DNA from: Streptomyces chrestomyceticus JCM 4735
GTDB lineage: Bacteria; Actinomycetota; Actinomycetes; Streptomycetales; Streptomycetaceae
Length of the DNA stretch: 64,000 nucleotides
NCBI RefSeq assembly: GCF_003865135.1
Contig: NZ_BHZC01000001.1
Span: 5,642,001-5,706,000, forward strand
Reading direction: 5' to 3'
Shown piece by piece: positions 52,009 through 61,372 of the stretch; positions within the stretch are counted from its first letter, which is position 1; every line of letters starts with the position of its first letter. The notes below the pieces were generated by a model. That model was given only the letters and a program-made list of their open reading frames with translations, was not told the origin of the DNA and made no database searches. The position numbers were made by a program, and so were the translations under genes.

Positions 52009-53492
52009 CCCCGCCGTACGACGGCCCGGCGAACGACGATCCGGCGGCCGGCGACCGGGCGGCGGACGGACGGGCGTCCGACGGCCGGGCGGCGGTAGCG
52101 GCGGACGGCCGGACGGCGGATGGTCGGGTGGCCGGCGTCGCCGGGAAGCCGGGGGCTCCGACGGGTGCCCCCGGGCGCTCCGGGAACCCGGCGGCTGCCG
52201 CCGGGGCGCCGGAGGGGCCGGGGAGTGCGGGCGCCGCCGGGCCGTCCTTCCACGAGATGTGGCGCGACCTCGCGCCCATCGGCCGCCACTCCGGCACCGG
52301 CGGCTACCGCCGCTTCGCCTGGACCGGCGCCGACGCCGACTGCCGGGCCTGGTTCGAGGCCCAGGCCCGCGCCCGCGGACTCGCCTACGAGCAGGACCGC
52401 AACGGCAACCAGTGGGCCTGGCTCGGCGCCGCGTCCGCCGCGGACGTGGCCCCCGGCGAAGCCGTCGTCACCGGCTCCCACCTCGACTCCGTCCCGGACG
52501 GCGGCGCCTTCGACGGCCCGCTCGGCGTGGTGTCCTCCTTCGCCGCGCTCGACGAACTCCGCCGCCGGGGCGCCGAGCCCGCCAAACCGCTGGCGATCGT
52601 CAACTTCGGCGACGAGGAAGGCGCCCGCTTCGGCCTGGCCTGCGTCGGCTCCCGGCTCAGCGCCGGACAGCTCACCGTCGAGGCCGCCCATGAGCTGCGG
52701 GACGGCGACGGGGTGACGCTCCCGCAGGCCATGGAGCGGGCCGGCCACGACCCGGACGCCATCGGCCCGGACCCCGACCGCCTCGCCCGCATCGGCGCGT
52801 TCGTCGAACTCCACGTCGAACAGGGCCGCGCCCTCGACCTGACCGGCGACCCCGTGGGCATCGCCTCCGCCATCTGGCCGCACGGCCGCTGGCGGTTCGA
52901 CTTCCACGGCGAGGCCAACCACGCGGGCACCACCCGCCTGGCGGACCGGCGCGACCCGATGCTCACCTACGCCGCGACCGTGCTCGCCGCCCGCGAGAAC
53001 GCCGAGCTGGCCGGCGCGCTGGCCACCTTCGGCAAGATCAGCGTCGAGCCGAACGGCGTCAACGCCATCCCGTCGCTGGTCCGCGGCTGGCTGGACTCCC
53101 GCGCCGCCGACCAGGAGACGCTGGACACCGTCGTCGCCGCCGTCGAGCGGGCGGCCGCCGAACGCGGCGCGCGCGACGGCGTCGACGTCCGGGTCACCCG
53201 GGAGTCCTTCACCCCCGTCATCGAGTTCGGGCACGCCCTGCGGGACGAGCTGGCCAAGATCCTCACCCACGCGGCGGACCGCCGCCCGGGCGGCGCCCGC
53301 GCGGTGCCCGTGCTGGGCACCGGCGCCGGACACGACGCGGGTATCCTGTCCGCCACCGTGCCCACCGCCATGCTGTTCGTACGCAACCCCACCGGCGTCT
53401 CGCACTCGCCCGCCGAACGCGCGGCCGAGGACGACTGCATCGCCGGGGTGACCGCACTCGCCGACGTACTGGAGGGCCTGGCGTGCAGGTGA
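52005..53492 (+). CDS. M20 family amidohydrolase in the hut operon (allantoate amidohydrolase-like)
   Basis: A 495-residue metallopeptidase-fold hydrolase of the N-carbamoyl amino acid/allantoate amidohydrolase group. Metal motifs are [35 protein letters not shown] and the late GAGHDAG; a dimer-type domain with [17 protein letters not shown] lies between. The first 80 residues are a low-complexity Ala/Asp/Gly/Arg extension. GTG 52005 overlaps the hutU stop (GTGA). ATG near 52257 (MWRDLAPIG) would give the usual family length. In this operon it may cleave N-formylglutamate or a related amide (inference). Confidence 0.85.
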   Translation: MTPPYDGPANDDPAAGDRAADGRASDGRAAVAADGRTADGRVAGVAGKPGAPTGAPGRSGNPAAAAGAPEGPGSAGAAGPSFHEMWRDLAPIGRHSGTGGYRRFAWTGADADCRAWFEAQARARGLAYEQDRNGNQWAWLGAASAADVAPGEAVVTGSHLDSVPDGGAFDGPLGVVSSFAALDELRRRGAEPAKPLAIVNFGDEEGARFGLACVGSRLSAGQLTVEAAHELRDGDGVTLPQAMERAGHDPDAIGPDPDRLARIGAFVELHVEQGRALDLTGDPVGIASAIWPHGRWRFDFHGEANHAGTTRLADRRDPMLTYAATVLAARENAELAGALATFGKISVEPNGVNAIPSLVRGWLDSRAADQETLDTVVAAVERAAAERGARDGVDVRVTRESFTPVIEFGHALRDELAKILTHAADRRPGGARAVPVLGTGAGHDAGILSATVPTAMLFVRNPTGVSHSPAERAAEDDCIAGVTALADVLEGLACR

Positions 53493-54889
53493 CGCCGCAG
53501 GAATCCGAGCCGTCCCCGCGACCCGGCGACCGGCCGCGACCGGCCGCCAGGACGACGTACTGGCTGGAACACGCCTGGCTCGGCACGCACGTCGAGCCGG
53601 GCGTGGCCGTGGACGTGGACCCGGCCGACGGCCGCATCAGCGCCGTACGCACCGAGGTCCCCGCACCGCCGCCGGGCGCCGAACCGCTGCGCGGCCTGAC
53701 CCTCCCCGGCCTCGCCAACGCCCACTCGCACGCCTTCCACCGCGCCCTGCGCGGCACCGTCCAGGTCGGCTCCGGCACCTTCTGGACCTGGCGCGAGGTG
53801 ATGTACCAGGTCGCCGCCAAGCTCACCCCCGACTCCTACTACGCCCTCGCGCGGGCCGTGTACGCGGAAATGGCGCTGACCGGCATCACCTGCGTCGGCG
53901 AATTCCACTACCTCCACCACGGACCGGGCGGCACCCGCTACGCCGACCCCAACGCGATGGGCGAGGCCCTGATCGCCGCCGCCGACGAGGCGGGCATCCG
54001 CATCACCCTGCTCGACACCGCCTATCTCTCGTCCGGCTTCGGCGCCCCGCCCGACCACCACCAACTGCGCTTCTCCGACGGCACCGCCGACGCCTGGGCC
54101 GAACGCGCCGCCGCCCTGAAGGACGGCCGCCCGCACGCCCGCGTCGGGGCGGCCGTGCACTCCGTACGCGCCGTGCCCGCCGACCAGCTCAGCACCGTCG
54201 CGGAATGGGCCGGGCACCGGGACGCGCCGCTGCACGTCCACCTCTCCGAGCAGACCGCCGAGAACGACGCCTGCCGCGCGGCCCACGGCCGCACCCCCAC
54301 CGAACTCCTCGCCGCGCACGGCGTCCTGGGCCGCCGCACCACCGCCGTGCACGCCACCCACCTCACCGGCGAGGACGTCCGGCTGCTGGGCGACACCACC
54401 ACCGGCGTGTGCATGTGCCCCACCACCGAACGCGACCTCGCCGACGGCATCGGCCCGGCCGTCCAGCTCCAGGCCGCCGGCAGCCCCCTGTCGCTCGGCA
54501 GCGACAGCCACGCCGTCATCGACCTCTTCGAAGAGGCCCGCGCGATGGAGCTGGACGAACGGCTGCGCACCCGCACCCGCGGCCACTGGACCGCCAACGC
54601 CCTGCTGCGCGCCGCCACCGCCGACGGCCACGCCGCCCTGGGCTGGGACGAGGCGGGCAGCATCGAACGCGGCGCGCTCGCCGACCTCACCACGGTCGCG
54701 CTGGACTCCGTACGCACCGCGGGGCCGCTGCCCCGGCTGGGCGCCGAGACGGCCGTATTCGCCGCCTCCGGGGCTGACGTGCGCCACACGGTGGTCGGCG
54801 GCCGCCAGGTCGTCCGCGACGGAGTCCATACGCTCGTGCCCGACGTCCCCACCGCACTGGCCGAGGCCATCGCGGCCGTACACGGCTGA
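53483..54889 (+). CDS. hutF: Formimidoylglutamate deiminase
   Basis: A 468-residue amidohydrolase-superfamily enzyme that turns N-formimidoylglutamate into N-formylglutamate and ammonia. Metal ligands are in [13 protein letters not shown] (HxH), [18 protein letters not shown] and LGSDSHA. The opening YWLEHAWLG and [13 protein letters not shown] are typical of HutF. GGAGGGCCTGGC precedes GTG 53483, and the gene overlaps the M20 gene by ten bases. It shows that this organism uses the two-step HutF route from formimidoylglutamate. Confidence 0.93.
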   Translation: MQVTPQESEPSPRPGDRPRPAARTTYWLEHAWLGTHVEPGVAVDVDPADGRISAVRTEVPAPPPGAEPLRGLTLPGLANAHSHAFHRALRGTVQVGSGTFWTWREVMYQVAAKLTPDSYYALARAVYAEMALTGITCVGEFHYLHHGPGGTRYADPNAMGEALIAAADEAGIRITLLDTAYLSSGFGAPPDHHQLRFSDGTADAWAERAAALKDGRPHARVGAAVHSVRAVPADQLSTVAEWAGHRDAPLHVHLSEQTAENDACRAAHGRTPTELLAAHGVLGRRTTAVHATHLTGEDVRLLGDTTTGVCMCPTTERDLADGIGPAVQLQAAGSPLSLGSDSHAVIDLFEEARAMELDERLRTRTRGHWTANALLRAATADGHAALGWDEAGSIERGALADLTTVALDSVRTAGPLPRLGAETAVFAASGADVRHTVVGGRQVVRDGVHTLVPDVPTALAEAIAAVHG

Positions 54890-54918
54890 CCCCGCGGCCG
54901 AAGGAGAGCACCCCCACG

Positions 54919-56112
54919 ATGAACACCGGCACCACGGCCGCGCACGGCCGCACCACCGCCATCACCAACATCACCACCCTCGTCACCAACGACCCCTCCC
55001 TCGGTGAAGGCCCCCTCGGTCTGATCCAGGACGCGGCCGTCGTCTTCGACGGCGACCGCGTCGCCTGGGTCGGTACGACAAGCAAAACACCCGCCACTGA
55101 CAGTCACGTCGACGCGGGCGGCCGGGCCGGTATCCCCGGCTTCGTCGACTCCCACTCCCACCTGGTCTTCGGCGGCGACCGCACCGCCGAGTTCAACGCC
55201 CGGATGTCCGGCCGCGCCTACTCGGCCGGCGGCATCCGCACCACCGTCGCCGCCACCCGCGCCGCCACCGACGAGCAACTGCACGCCAACGTCGCCACGT
55301 ACCTCGCCGAGGCGCTCCGCCAGGGCACCACGACCCTGGAGACCAAGTCCGGCTACGGCCTGACCGTCGAGGACGAGGCCCGCGCCCTGCGCATCGCCGC
55401 CGCCCACACCGACGAGGTCACCTTCCTCGGCGCGCACATCGTCTCCCCCGACTACGCCGACGACCCGGCCGGCTACGTCGACCTGGTCACCGGCCCGATG
55501 CTGGACGCCTGCGCCCCGCACGCCCGCTGGATCGACGTCTTCTGCGAACAGGGCGCCTTCGACGGCGACCAGGCCCGCGCCATCCTCACCGCGGGCAAGG
55601 CCAAGGGCCTGCTGCCGCGCGTGCACGCCAACCAGTTGCACCACGGCCCCGGCGTGCAGATCGCCGTCGAACTCGACGCCGCCTCCGCCGACCACTGCAC
55701 CCACCTGGACTCCGCCGACATCGACGCGCTCGCCAACAGCGCGACCGTCGCGACCCTGCTGCCCGGCGCCGAGTTCTCCACCCGCGCCCAGTGGCCCGAC
55801 GCGCGTCCCCTCCTCGACGCGGGCGCCACCGTCGCCCTGTCCACCGACTGCAACCCCGGCTCGTCCTTCACCAGCTCGATGCCGTTCTGCATCGCCCTGG
55901 CCGTACGGGACATGAAGATGACGCCCGACGAGGCCGTCTGGGCCGCCACCGCCGGCGGCGCGGCAGCCCTGCGCCGTACCGACGTCGGCCGCCTGGCCCC
56001 TGGCGCCCGCGCCGACCTCGCCCTCCTCGACGCGCCCTCGCACGTCCACCTCGCCTACCGCCCGGGCGTCCCCCTCGTCTCCGACGTCTGGCACCGGGGC
56101 GTACGCGTCTGA
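54919..56112 (+). CDS. hutI: Imidazolonepropionase
   Basis: A 397-residue zinc or iron amidohydrolase that opens imidazolone propionate to N-formimidoylglutamate. Motifs are [15 protein letters not shown] (HxH), [19 protein letters not shown] and LSTDCNPGS. Length is normal. GAAGGAGAGCACCCCCACG precedes ATG 54919, 29 bases after hutF. In the pathway it acts before hutF and after hutU, so the operon covers steps two to four. Confidence 0.96.
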   Translation: MNTGTTAAHGRTTAITNITTLVTNDPSLGEGPLGLIQDAAVVFDGDRVAWVGTTSKTPATDSHVDAGGRAGIPGFVDSHSHLVFGGDRTAEFNARMSGRAYSAGGIRTTVAATRAATDEQLHANVATYLAEALRQGTTTLETKSGYGLTVEDEARALRIAAAHTDEVTFLGAHIVSPDYADDPAGYVDLVTGPMLDACAPHARWIDVFCEQGAFDGDQARAILTAGKAKGLLPRVHANQLHHGPGVQIAVELDAASADHCTHLDSADIDALANSATVATLLPGAEFSTRAQWPDARPLLDAGATVALSTDCNPGSSFTSSMPFCIALAVRDMKMTPDEAVWAATAGGAAALRRTDVGRLAPGARADLALLDAPSHVHLAYRPGVPLVSDVWHRGVRV

Positions 56113-56218
56113 TCCGCGCCCTGGCGAGGTAACGGGTACCGGTCCCCGCGAAGATCACGTAATGTCCGGGACCGACACGGACAACTGTCGCAGTCACCCG
56201 CAGAGTCGGAGAAACCTC

Positions 56219-56253
56219 CGCCGGAGTCAGCTCGGCCGGAGGTGACTCCGGCG
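56219..56253. terminator. Hairpin after hutI
   Basis: CGCCGGAGTCA (56219-56229) and TGACTCCGGCG (56243-56253) form a perfect 11-pair stem with a 13-base loop. It is 106 bases after hutI and 36 before the next start, so it could instead lie in that gene's leader. Confidence 0.5.
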
Positions 56254-56289
56254 TGCGCGCGAGGTGGCGGCGCGGGGGAAAGGATTCTC

Positions 56290-56739
56290 ATGCAGTCGAC
56301 CCGCCTCAAGGCCCGTCTGGCCGGCACCGCGGCCACCGTCGCCGTCCTCGGCGGCGCCGCCCTGGCCACCGCGCCGGCCGCCGCGGCGAAGGCGAACGTG
56401 CTCTCCATCGACCAGGTGACGTACGACGGGCAGCGGCTCTCGGTGCACCTCGGCTACTCCTGCGACACCGGCTACACCTGGGGGCTGTCCGGCAAGGCGG
56501 TCACGACGGACGGACAGGCCGGCCCGGCGTCGTCCGCCGCCGGCACCGTCGCGATCGGCGACCTCACGTGCGACTACCGGACCCGCGCCCTGAAGCTGGA
56601 CCTGACGCAGGCCGCCGGCGCGCACTTCGCCGCGGGCGACCAGGTGAAGGTCACCGTCGACTTCACCGAGGAGAACGGTCCGGGCCTGGAGGGCGAGGAG
56701 ATCATCACCACGCTGCGGGCACCCGCGCCGACGCGGTAG
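56290..56739 (+). CDS. Small secreted protein
   Basis: A 149-residue protein. The signal peptide ends at about residue 34 (AAAA-K). The mature domain looks like a beta-sandwich: VLSIDQVTYDGQRLSVHLGYSCDTGYTWG, TVAIGDLTCDYRTRALKLDL, GDQVKVTVDFTEENG, with two Cys likely bonded. GGGGGAAAGGATTCTC precedes ATG 56290. No specific family is recognised; extracellular, function unknown. A terminator follows. Confidence 0.78.
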   Translation: MQSTRLKARLAGTAATVAVLGGAALATAPAAAAKANVLSIDQVTYDGQRLSVHLGYSCDTGYTWGLSGKAVTTDGQAGPASSAAGTVAIGDLTCDYRTRALKLDLTQAAGAHFAAGDQVKVTVDFTEENGPGLEGEEIITTLRAPAPTR

Positions 56740-56767
56740 GCACCCGCCGCAGCGCCGGTACAGCAGA

Positions 56768-56803
56768 GGAGGGCCCGTCCCGGACAGCCGGGGCAGGCCC
56801 TCT
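56768..56803. terminator. Terminator between secreted protein and sigma factor gene
   Basis: GAGGGCC and CCCGG on the left pair with CCGGG and GGCCCTC on the right with an internal bulge, loop ACAG; TCTTCC follows. Serves convergent genes. Confidence 0.65.
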
Positions 56804-56862
56804 TCCACGCGGGCGGAGACCGGCCCGTCAGGCCGGCCGCGACCGCGAAGTGTCCGCCGGAC

Positions 56863-57870
56863 TCACTCCTCGACCATCAGCCCCTTGCGGAGCTTGACGA
56901 GCGTGCGCGACAGCAGCCGCGACACGTGCATCTGGGAGATGTTCAGCTCCTCGCCGATCTCCGACTGCGTCATGTTGGCGACGAAGCGGAGCGAGAGGAT
57001 CTTGCGGTCGCGCGGGGGCAGCTCGGCGATCAGCGGCTTGAGCGACTCGACGTACTCGATGCCTTCGAGGCCGTGGTCCTCGTAGCCGATGCGGTCGGCC
57101 AGCGCGCCTTCGTTGTCGTCCTCCTCCGGCTGGGCGTCCAGCGAGCTGGCCGTGTAGGCGTTGCTCGCGGCCATGCCCTCGACGACCTCGTCGTTGGTGA
57201 TGCCGAGGCGTTCGGCGAGCTCGCTCACCGTCGGGGAACGGTCCAGCTTCTGCGCCAGCTCGTCGCCGGCCTTGGCCAGGTCCAGGCGCAGCTCCTGAAG
57301 GCGCCGGGGCACCCGTACGGACCAGCTCGTGTCACGGAAGAAACGCTTGATCTCGCCGACGATGGTCGGCATGGCGAACGTCGGGAACTCCACGCCGCGG
57401 CCGAGTTCGAAGCGGTCGATCGCCTTGATCAGGCCGATGGTGCCGACCTGGACGATGTCCTCCATGGGCTCGCTGCGGGAGCGGAACCGGGAGGCCGCGA
57501 ACTTCACCAGCGCGAGGTTGAGTTCGACCAGGGTGTTGCGGACGTACGCGAATTCGTGGGTGCCTTCTTCCAGCGACTCCAGGCGCTGGAAGAGCGTCTT
57601 GGACAGGGCCCGCGCGTCCACCGGCCCCACCTCGGTGTACGGGGGGATCTCGGGCAGCCCGTCGAGCTCGGGGATTCCCGCCGTGTCCGGTGCGGACGAT
57701 TCAGATGTGATCTGCGGGGAATGAGTCGTTCGGGACTGTTCGGGCAGGGCGGCCTCGGACAGGACGGCCTCGGTGAGGGCGGCCTCCGCGAGGGTGGTCT
57801 CTGACAAGGGAGTCGACGACGCGGTCTCCGTGGTGTCTTCGGTGCGCAATTCGTCGAGCCGGGGTGACAT
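56863..57870 (-). CDS. RNA polymerase sigma factor, SigB/F/G family
   Basis: A 335-residue stress-type sigma factor. A variable acidic/Ala-Leu-Thr N-terminus (1-85) precedes region 2 (LVKFAASRFRSRSEPMEDIVQVG, AIDRFELGRGVEFPTFAMP, GEIKRFFRD), region 3 (VPRRLQELRLDLAKAGDELAQ) and region 4 (LPPRDRKILSLRFVANMTQSEIGEEL, ISQMHVSRLLSRTL). GGAGGACAAC precedes ATG 57870; upstream ATGs at 57882 and 57894 lack such a site. Divergent anti-anti-sigma and anti-sigma genes suggest control by partner switching, as described for SigI/ArsI/PrsI of S. coelicolor. Confidence 0.92.
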   Translation of the reverse strand: MSPRLDELRTEDTTETASSTPLSETTLAEAALTEAVLSEAALPEQSRTTHSPQITSESSAPDTAGIPELDGLPEIPPYTEVGPVDARALSKTLFQRLESLEEGTHEFAYVRNTLVELNLALVKFAASRFRSRSEPMEDIVQVGTIGLIKAIDRFELGRGVEFPTFAMPTIVGEIKRFFRDTSWSVRVPRRLQELRLDLAKAGDELAQKLDRSPTVSELAERLGITNDEVVEGMAASNAYTASSLDAQPEEDDNEGALADRIGYEDHGLEGIEYVESLKPLIAELPPRDRKILSLRFVANMTQSEIGEELNISQMHVSRLLSRTLVKLRKGLMVEE

Positions 57871-58131
57871 GTTGTCCTCCATCGTTCTCGGCATATGGCT
57901 GCCGATGCCTCTACGCGAAGCTGCGGTGTGCGGCGCCTCCAAAGCCGGCCGTTTCGAATGTGTCCTTACTACGCCTACCTGGGTTTGCCGGAAGATGGCA
58001 AGTGCGTGTTGTCCGGGTTTGCTGAGAATTGCGTATTGTTCGGCTACCGGCTGTGTGGATCGAAGGCGTAGTGTTCGGTCAGCGCAGTCGTAAGCAATCG
58101 GACGCCGAGACAGCAAGAGGGGTGCACGCGC

Positions 58132-58500
58132 ATGGACCGCGGGACGGTCGGCAGTGCCAGTCGGGGACGGCTCAATGTCGCGATCCGGCATCAGGGTGCC
58201 AGCGCGATCGTGACCGTCGCGGGTGAGCTGGATCACCACACCGCGGACCTGTTGCGGGAATCACTCGAGGGGTGCGTCGCGGACGGCTTCGCGCGACTGG
58301 TCGTCGACTGCTCGCAACTGGAGTTCATGGACTCCACCGGCTTGAACGTGCTGCTCGGCGCCCGCCTGAAGGCGGAGGCCGGGGGAGGCGGAGTACATCT
58401 GGCCGGAATGCAGCCGGTGGTGGCGCGGGTCTTCGAGATCACAGGCGCGGACGCGGTGTTCACCGTGCACGACTCCCTCGACAAGGCTCTCGCCGACTGA
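58132..58500 (+). CDS. Anti-anti-sigma factor (STAS domain)
   Basis: A 122-residue single-domain STAS protein. GELDHHTADLLRESLE, the phosphoacceptor Ser in LEFMDSTGLNVLL, and the HLAGMQPVVARVFEITGADAVF end are typical of SpoIIAA/BldG-like antagonists. Phosphorylated by its kinase it is inactive; dephosphorylated it binds the kinase and frees the sigma factor. ATG 58132 has weak upstream purines (AGAGGGG at about 16 bases). It is divergent from the sigma gene, 260 bases away. Confidence 0.92.
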   Translation: MDRGTVGSASRGRLNVAIRHQGASAIVTVAGELDHHTADLLRESLEGCVADGFARLVVDCSQLEFMDSTGLNVLLGARLKAEAGGGGVHLAGMQPVVARVFEITGADAVFTVHDSLDKALAD

Positions 58501-58681
58501 CGGAGGCGACGGGGGCGGTGCGGTCGCGGGGGTTCCCCTCGTGCGCGTTGCCCGCGTCACAACTTCCGTACCCAAGAAGTGGGTGTTCTCACGGTCCCGT
58601 CGGGCAGGAGACATCTGAATCTGTTGAATCTGTCAGGTAACCGCTATCCGTGAAATGGCGAATCGGTGAGGTGAAGCGCTG

Positions 58682-59179
58682 ATGAGCACCACCCGGCCGT
58701 ACCCGCCGGGCGACCTCGGCCCGGAGCCGGGCAACGCCGGCGCTCCCTCCGCCTCCCCGGCCGTACCGGCCGGCCAGATCCGCAGGCTGCGCCTGGCGGG
58801 TGTGCAGGGAGCCGTCGCGCGAGGCCGTGACTTCGCACGGCAGGCCCTCCACGACTGGGGCTGGCTCCCGGCCGCCGGCGCCGACCAGCGGGCGGCCGCC
58901 GAGGACGTCCTGCTCGTGGTCTCCGAGCTGGTCACCAACGCCTGCCTGCACGCCGAGGGGCCCGAGGAACTCCGGCTGCGCAGCAACGCCAAGATGCTGC
59001 GCATCGAAGTGACCGACCTCGGCGCGGGCTCGCCCGCGCCCCGCACGCCCCACCGGGCGGGGCGGCCCGGCGGACACGGCATGTTCATCGTGCAGCGCCT
59101 GTGTCTGGACTGGGGGGTCGTACGCAACCCCGACGGCACGGGCAAGACCGTGTGGGCGGAGCTGGCGGCTCCCTCTTAG
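58682..59179 (+). CDS. Anti-sigma factor kinase (HATPase_c_2)
   Basis: A 165-residue serine kinase of the SpoIIAB/RsbW type. The N box SELVTNACLHA, G1 box VTDLGAGSPAP and G2 box GGHGMFIVQRL are intact; the first 35 residues are Pro/Gly-rich. It should bind the sigma factor and phosphorylate the STAS protein. GTGAGGTGAAGCGCTG lies before ATG 58682. The gap of 180 bases after the STAS gene may hold its own promoter. Partner choice is inferred from position. Confidence 0.88.
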   Translation: MSTTRPYPPGDLGPEPGNAGAPSASPAVPAGQIRRLRLAGVQGAVARGRDFARQALHDWGWLPAAGADQRAAAEDVLLVVSELVTNACLHAEGPEELRLRSNAKMLRIEVTDLGAGSPAPRTPHRAGRPGGHGMFIVQRLCLDWGVVRNPDGTGKTVWAELAAPS

Positions 59180-59198
59180 GGCCCCTGGGCGGGGCCCT
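59178..59198. terminator. Terminator at the end of the anti-sigma gene
   Basis: AGGGCCCC (59178-59185), loop TGGGC, GGGGCCCT (59191-59198), then CCTTC. It overlaps the TAG stop codon. Confidence 0.7.
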
Positions 59199-59533
59199 CC
59201 TTCGCGCCCCGGGGCGGCGGGGCACGACATACGGCCGGGGGTGCCGCGTCCGGGGCGGCGCGGCTCCGGGGCCGCGCGGCCTGTGACGCGTACGTGCCCT
59301 GATGTGTGCCCGGCGATGCGTCCGCGCTCTGTGCCTCGTACGCATCCCGTGCCCCCTGCACCCCTCCCGCCCCGTGTTCCGCGCTCCCCGCCTTCCCCTG
59401 GCGTCCCGCGCCGTACGGATCCGGCCTGTTCTGTGACTTCCCTCGACAAGGTCCCCGGCGTACCTTGAGCCACCGATCTGATGTGCCGTCAGTAACATCG
59501 GACGGCGCTCAACCGCGAGAAGGGGAACTCAAG
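59199..59533. other. Intergenic region upstream of the wall-protein cluster
   Basis: About 335 bases without a credible gene. Near the right end the dyad CTGATGTGCCGTCAG (59478-59492) and an outer CCGAT/ATCGG pair (about 59474-59501) lie 42 bases before the first gene, in the promoter zone. Confidence 0.45.
59478..59492. promoter_or_regulatory. Dyad upstream of the wall-protein cluster
   Basis: CTGA-N7-TCAG with an outer CCGAT/ATCGG. Likely a regulator site or part of the promoter; the regulator is unknown. Confidence 0.35.
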
Positions 59534-60319
59534 GTGGCCCGCTTCTACGAACAGCACGCCGCGCGCCCCCGCCGCCGCGCGGCCGGCCTGGCCGCGGCCG
59601 TGGCGCTGACGGCGGGGTCCGCGGTCCTGCTCGCCGCGCCGGCCGCGCAGGCCGACGTGGTGGACGTCAACTACCAGTGCAAGACGCCGATCGGGAACAA
59701 GGGCGCGGTCTCGCCCATCGACATCAAGAGCACCCGGAGCGGCAGCGCGTACAAGCTCGTGATGTCCTTCCAGAAGGGCGTCTCCTCCAGCCCCGTCGAA
59801 CTGGGCGCGGGCGCCATGAAGCCGAGCGCGCTCATCAAGGTGGGCGGCGCGGAGGACGGCACCGTGCCCGTGTCGGGGCCGCCCAACGACAAGGCGATCC
59901 CCGCCAACACCCCTATCAAGATCAGTGACCTGAGCGGAACCTACACGCCCCAGAAGAGCGGCAAGGTCACCTTCACCGCGGCCACGCTCACCATCAAGGC
60001 CCTCGGCACGACCACCACCTGCACGCCGGTCAACAACCCGAAGCCGTCGCTCACCCTGGACGTCAAGAGCGCGGGCGGAGCGGGGAGTTCCGGCGGAACG
60101 GGCGGTTCCGGCACCACGGGCGGCAGCGGTACCGGCGGGACCACGGGCGGCTCCGGTAGCAGTACCGGCGGCTCGGCGGGCACCTCCGGCGGCGGCGAGC
60201 TGCCGCAGACCGGCCCGGCCGACTCCGCCGTCGCCCTCGGCACGCTCGGCGGCACGGTGCTCCTCGCGGGCGCGGCAGGCGTCCTCTGGCTGACCCGGCG
60301 CAACCAGAAGCGCGCCTGA
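59534..60319 (+). CDS. Cell-wall sorted protein with one Cys-pair domain (LPQTG)
   Basis: A 261-residue exported protein. The signal peptide ends at about residue 40 (AQA-D). A beta-rich domain of about 120 residues (VDVNYQCKTPIG to TTTTCTP) carries one Cys at each end. A Gly/Ser/Thr linker follows, then the sorting signal LPQTG, a hydrophobic helix and RRNQKRA. It should be attached to peptidoglycan by a sortase or remain membrane-held. The same domain occurs twice in the last gene of the cluster. GAAGGGGAACTCAAG precedes GTG 59534. Function unknown. Confidence 0.85.
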   Translation: MARFYEQHAARPRRRAAGLAAAVALTAGSAVLLAAPAAQADVVDVNYQCKTPIGNKGAVSPIDIKSTRSGSAYKLVMSFQKGVSSSPVELGAGAMKPSALIKVGGAEDGTVPVSGPPNDKAIPANTPIKISDLSGTYTPQKSGKVTFTAATLTIKALGTTTTCTPVNNPKPSLTLDVKSAGGAGSSGGTGGSGTTGGSGTGGTTGGSGSSTGGSAGTSGGGELPQTGPADSAVALGTLGGTVLLAGAAGVLWLTRRNQKRA

Positions 60320-60397
60320 GGCCGGTCCCGCAGCCTGAAAGCCCCCCACCCCGCACGCGTACGAGCACAGCACCTGCACCAGCCCCAGGAGCCGCCG

Positions 60398-61372
60398 ATG
60401 CCGTCCCGTACCCGCTCGGTGGTCCCGGGCGCAGCGCTCGCGACCGCCGTCGCGCTGCTGAGCCCGGCCGGTGCGTACGCCGCGCCCGTCCCCGGCCCGT
60501 CGGCCCCGGGCCCGGTCGGCGGGCGGTGGACCGCCGCGCCTGCCCCCGGAGACGGGGCGCGGCCCAGTGCCCAGGACCGCCCGTACTTCTACCTGGAAGG
60601 CGCCCCCGGCGCGGTCCTGGAGGACCGGCTGACGCTCACCAACCCCGGCGGCAGCGCGGTGACGCTCCGGCTGCGCGGTGGGCCGACCGGGTCCGGCGGC
60701 TGGATCTCCACGGCGGGCCAGGAGGTACGGGTGCCGCCGCGTACCCGGGCGGCCGTGCCCTTCACCGTGACCGTCCCCAGGGACGCGGCCCCGGGCGATC
60801 ACCCGGCCGCGCTCGTCGCCGAAGGGAGCGGCCGGACGGCCACGGTCCCGGTGCACCTGAGGGTGACCGGGCCCGCACTCGCCGCCCTGAGCGTCGAGGA
60901 CGTGGCGGTGGAGCGCCGGGGAAGCGCGGCCGTCATCCGCTACGTACTGGTCAACCGAGGCAACACCCCCCTCACACCACGGCTCGCGGTCGACGCCGAC
61001 GGGCTCTTCGGACCGGCCCTGCGCCGCGCGGCGCGCACCCTCCCCGTCACGCTGCCGCCGGGCCGCCGGGTCCCGCTGACCGAGCCGTGGCCCGATCCGC
61101 CCGCGCTGGACTCGGTGGACGTACGGCTGACGGTCACGGCGGCAGGCGGCGCGCACGGGACGGCGGGGGCCTCCTACACGGCGGTGCCGTGGGGCGCCGC
61201 CGCGCTGCCGCCCGTGGGGCTGCTGGCGGGAGCGGCCCTGTGGCGCGTACGGCGCCGGAGGAGGGCGGCGAAGCCTCGGCAGGGCTCTCCGGCGGCGGAA
61301 GCGCCACAGGAGCCGCCACAGGAGCCGTATGCGGCCGCTGTGACAGCCTCCCGGGCGGGGGCGGACGCATGA
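60398..61372 (+). CDS. Exported membrane-anchored DUF916/COG1470-like protein
   Basis: A 324-residue protein. Signal peptide to about residue 29 (YAA-P). Two immunoglobulin-like segments follow: YFYLEGAPGAVLEDRLTLTNPGGSAVTL and PGDHPAALVAEG (about 55-155), then VEDVAVERRGSAAVIRYVLVNRGNTPL (165-260). A C-terminal helix (about 268-286) and a basic RVRRRRRAAK stop-transfer fix it in the membrane with the domains outside. The pattern matches DUF916-type surface proteins that recur beside sorted proteins. It starts 79 bases after the LPQTG gene and overlaps the next gene. Confidence 0.78.
   Translation: MPSRTRSVVPGAALATAVALLSPAGAYAAPVPGPSAPGPVGGRWTAAPAPGDGARPSAQDRPYFYLEGAPGAVLEDRLTLTNPGGSAVTLRLRGGPTGSGGWISTAGQEVRVPPRTRAAVPFTVTVPRDAAPGDHPAALVAEGSGRTATVPVHLRVTGPALAALSVEDVAVERRGSAAVIRYVLVNRGNTPLTPRLAVDADGLFGPALRRAARTLPVTLPPGRRVPLTEPWPDPPALDSVDVRLTVTAAGGAHGTAGASYTAVPWGAAALPPVGLLAGAALWRVRRRRRAAKPRQGSPAAEAPQEPPQEPYAAAVTASRAGADA

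Noticed and set aside
58500..58681. A small gene between the STAS and kinase genes
   Set aside because: No start with a ribosome site and no coding-like composition; more likely a promoter region.
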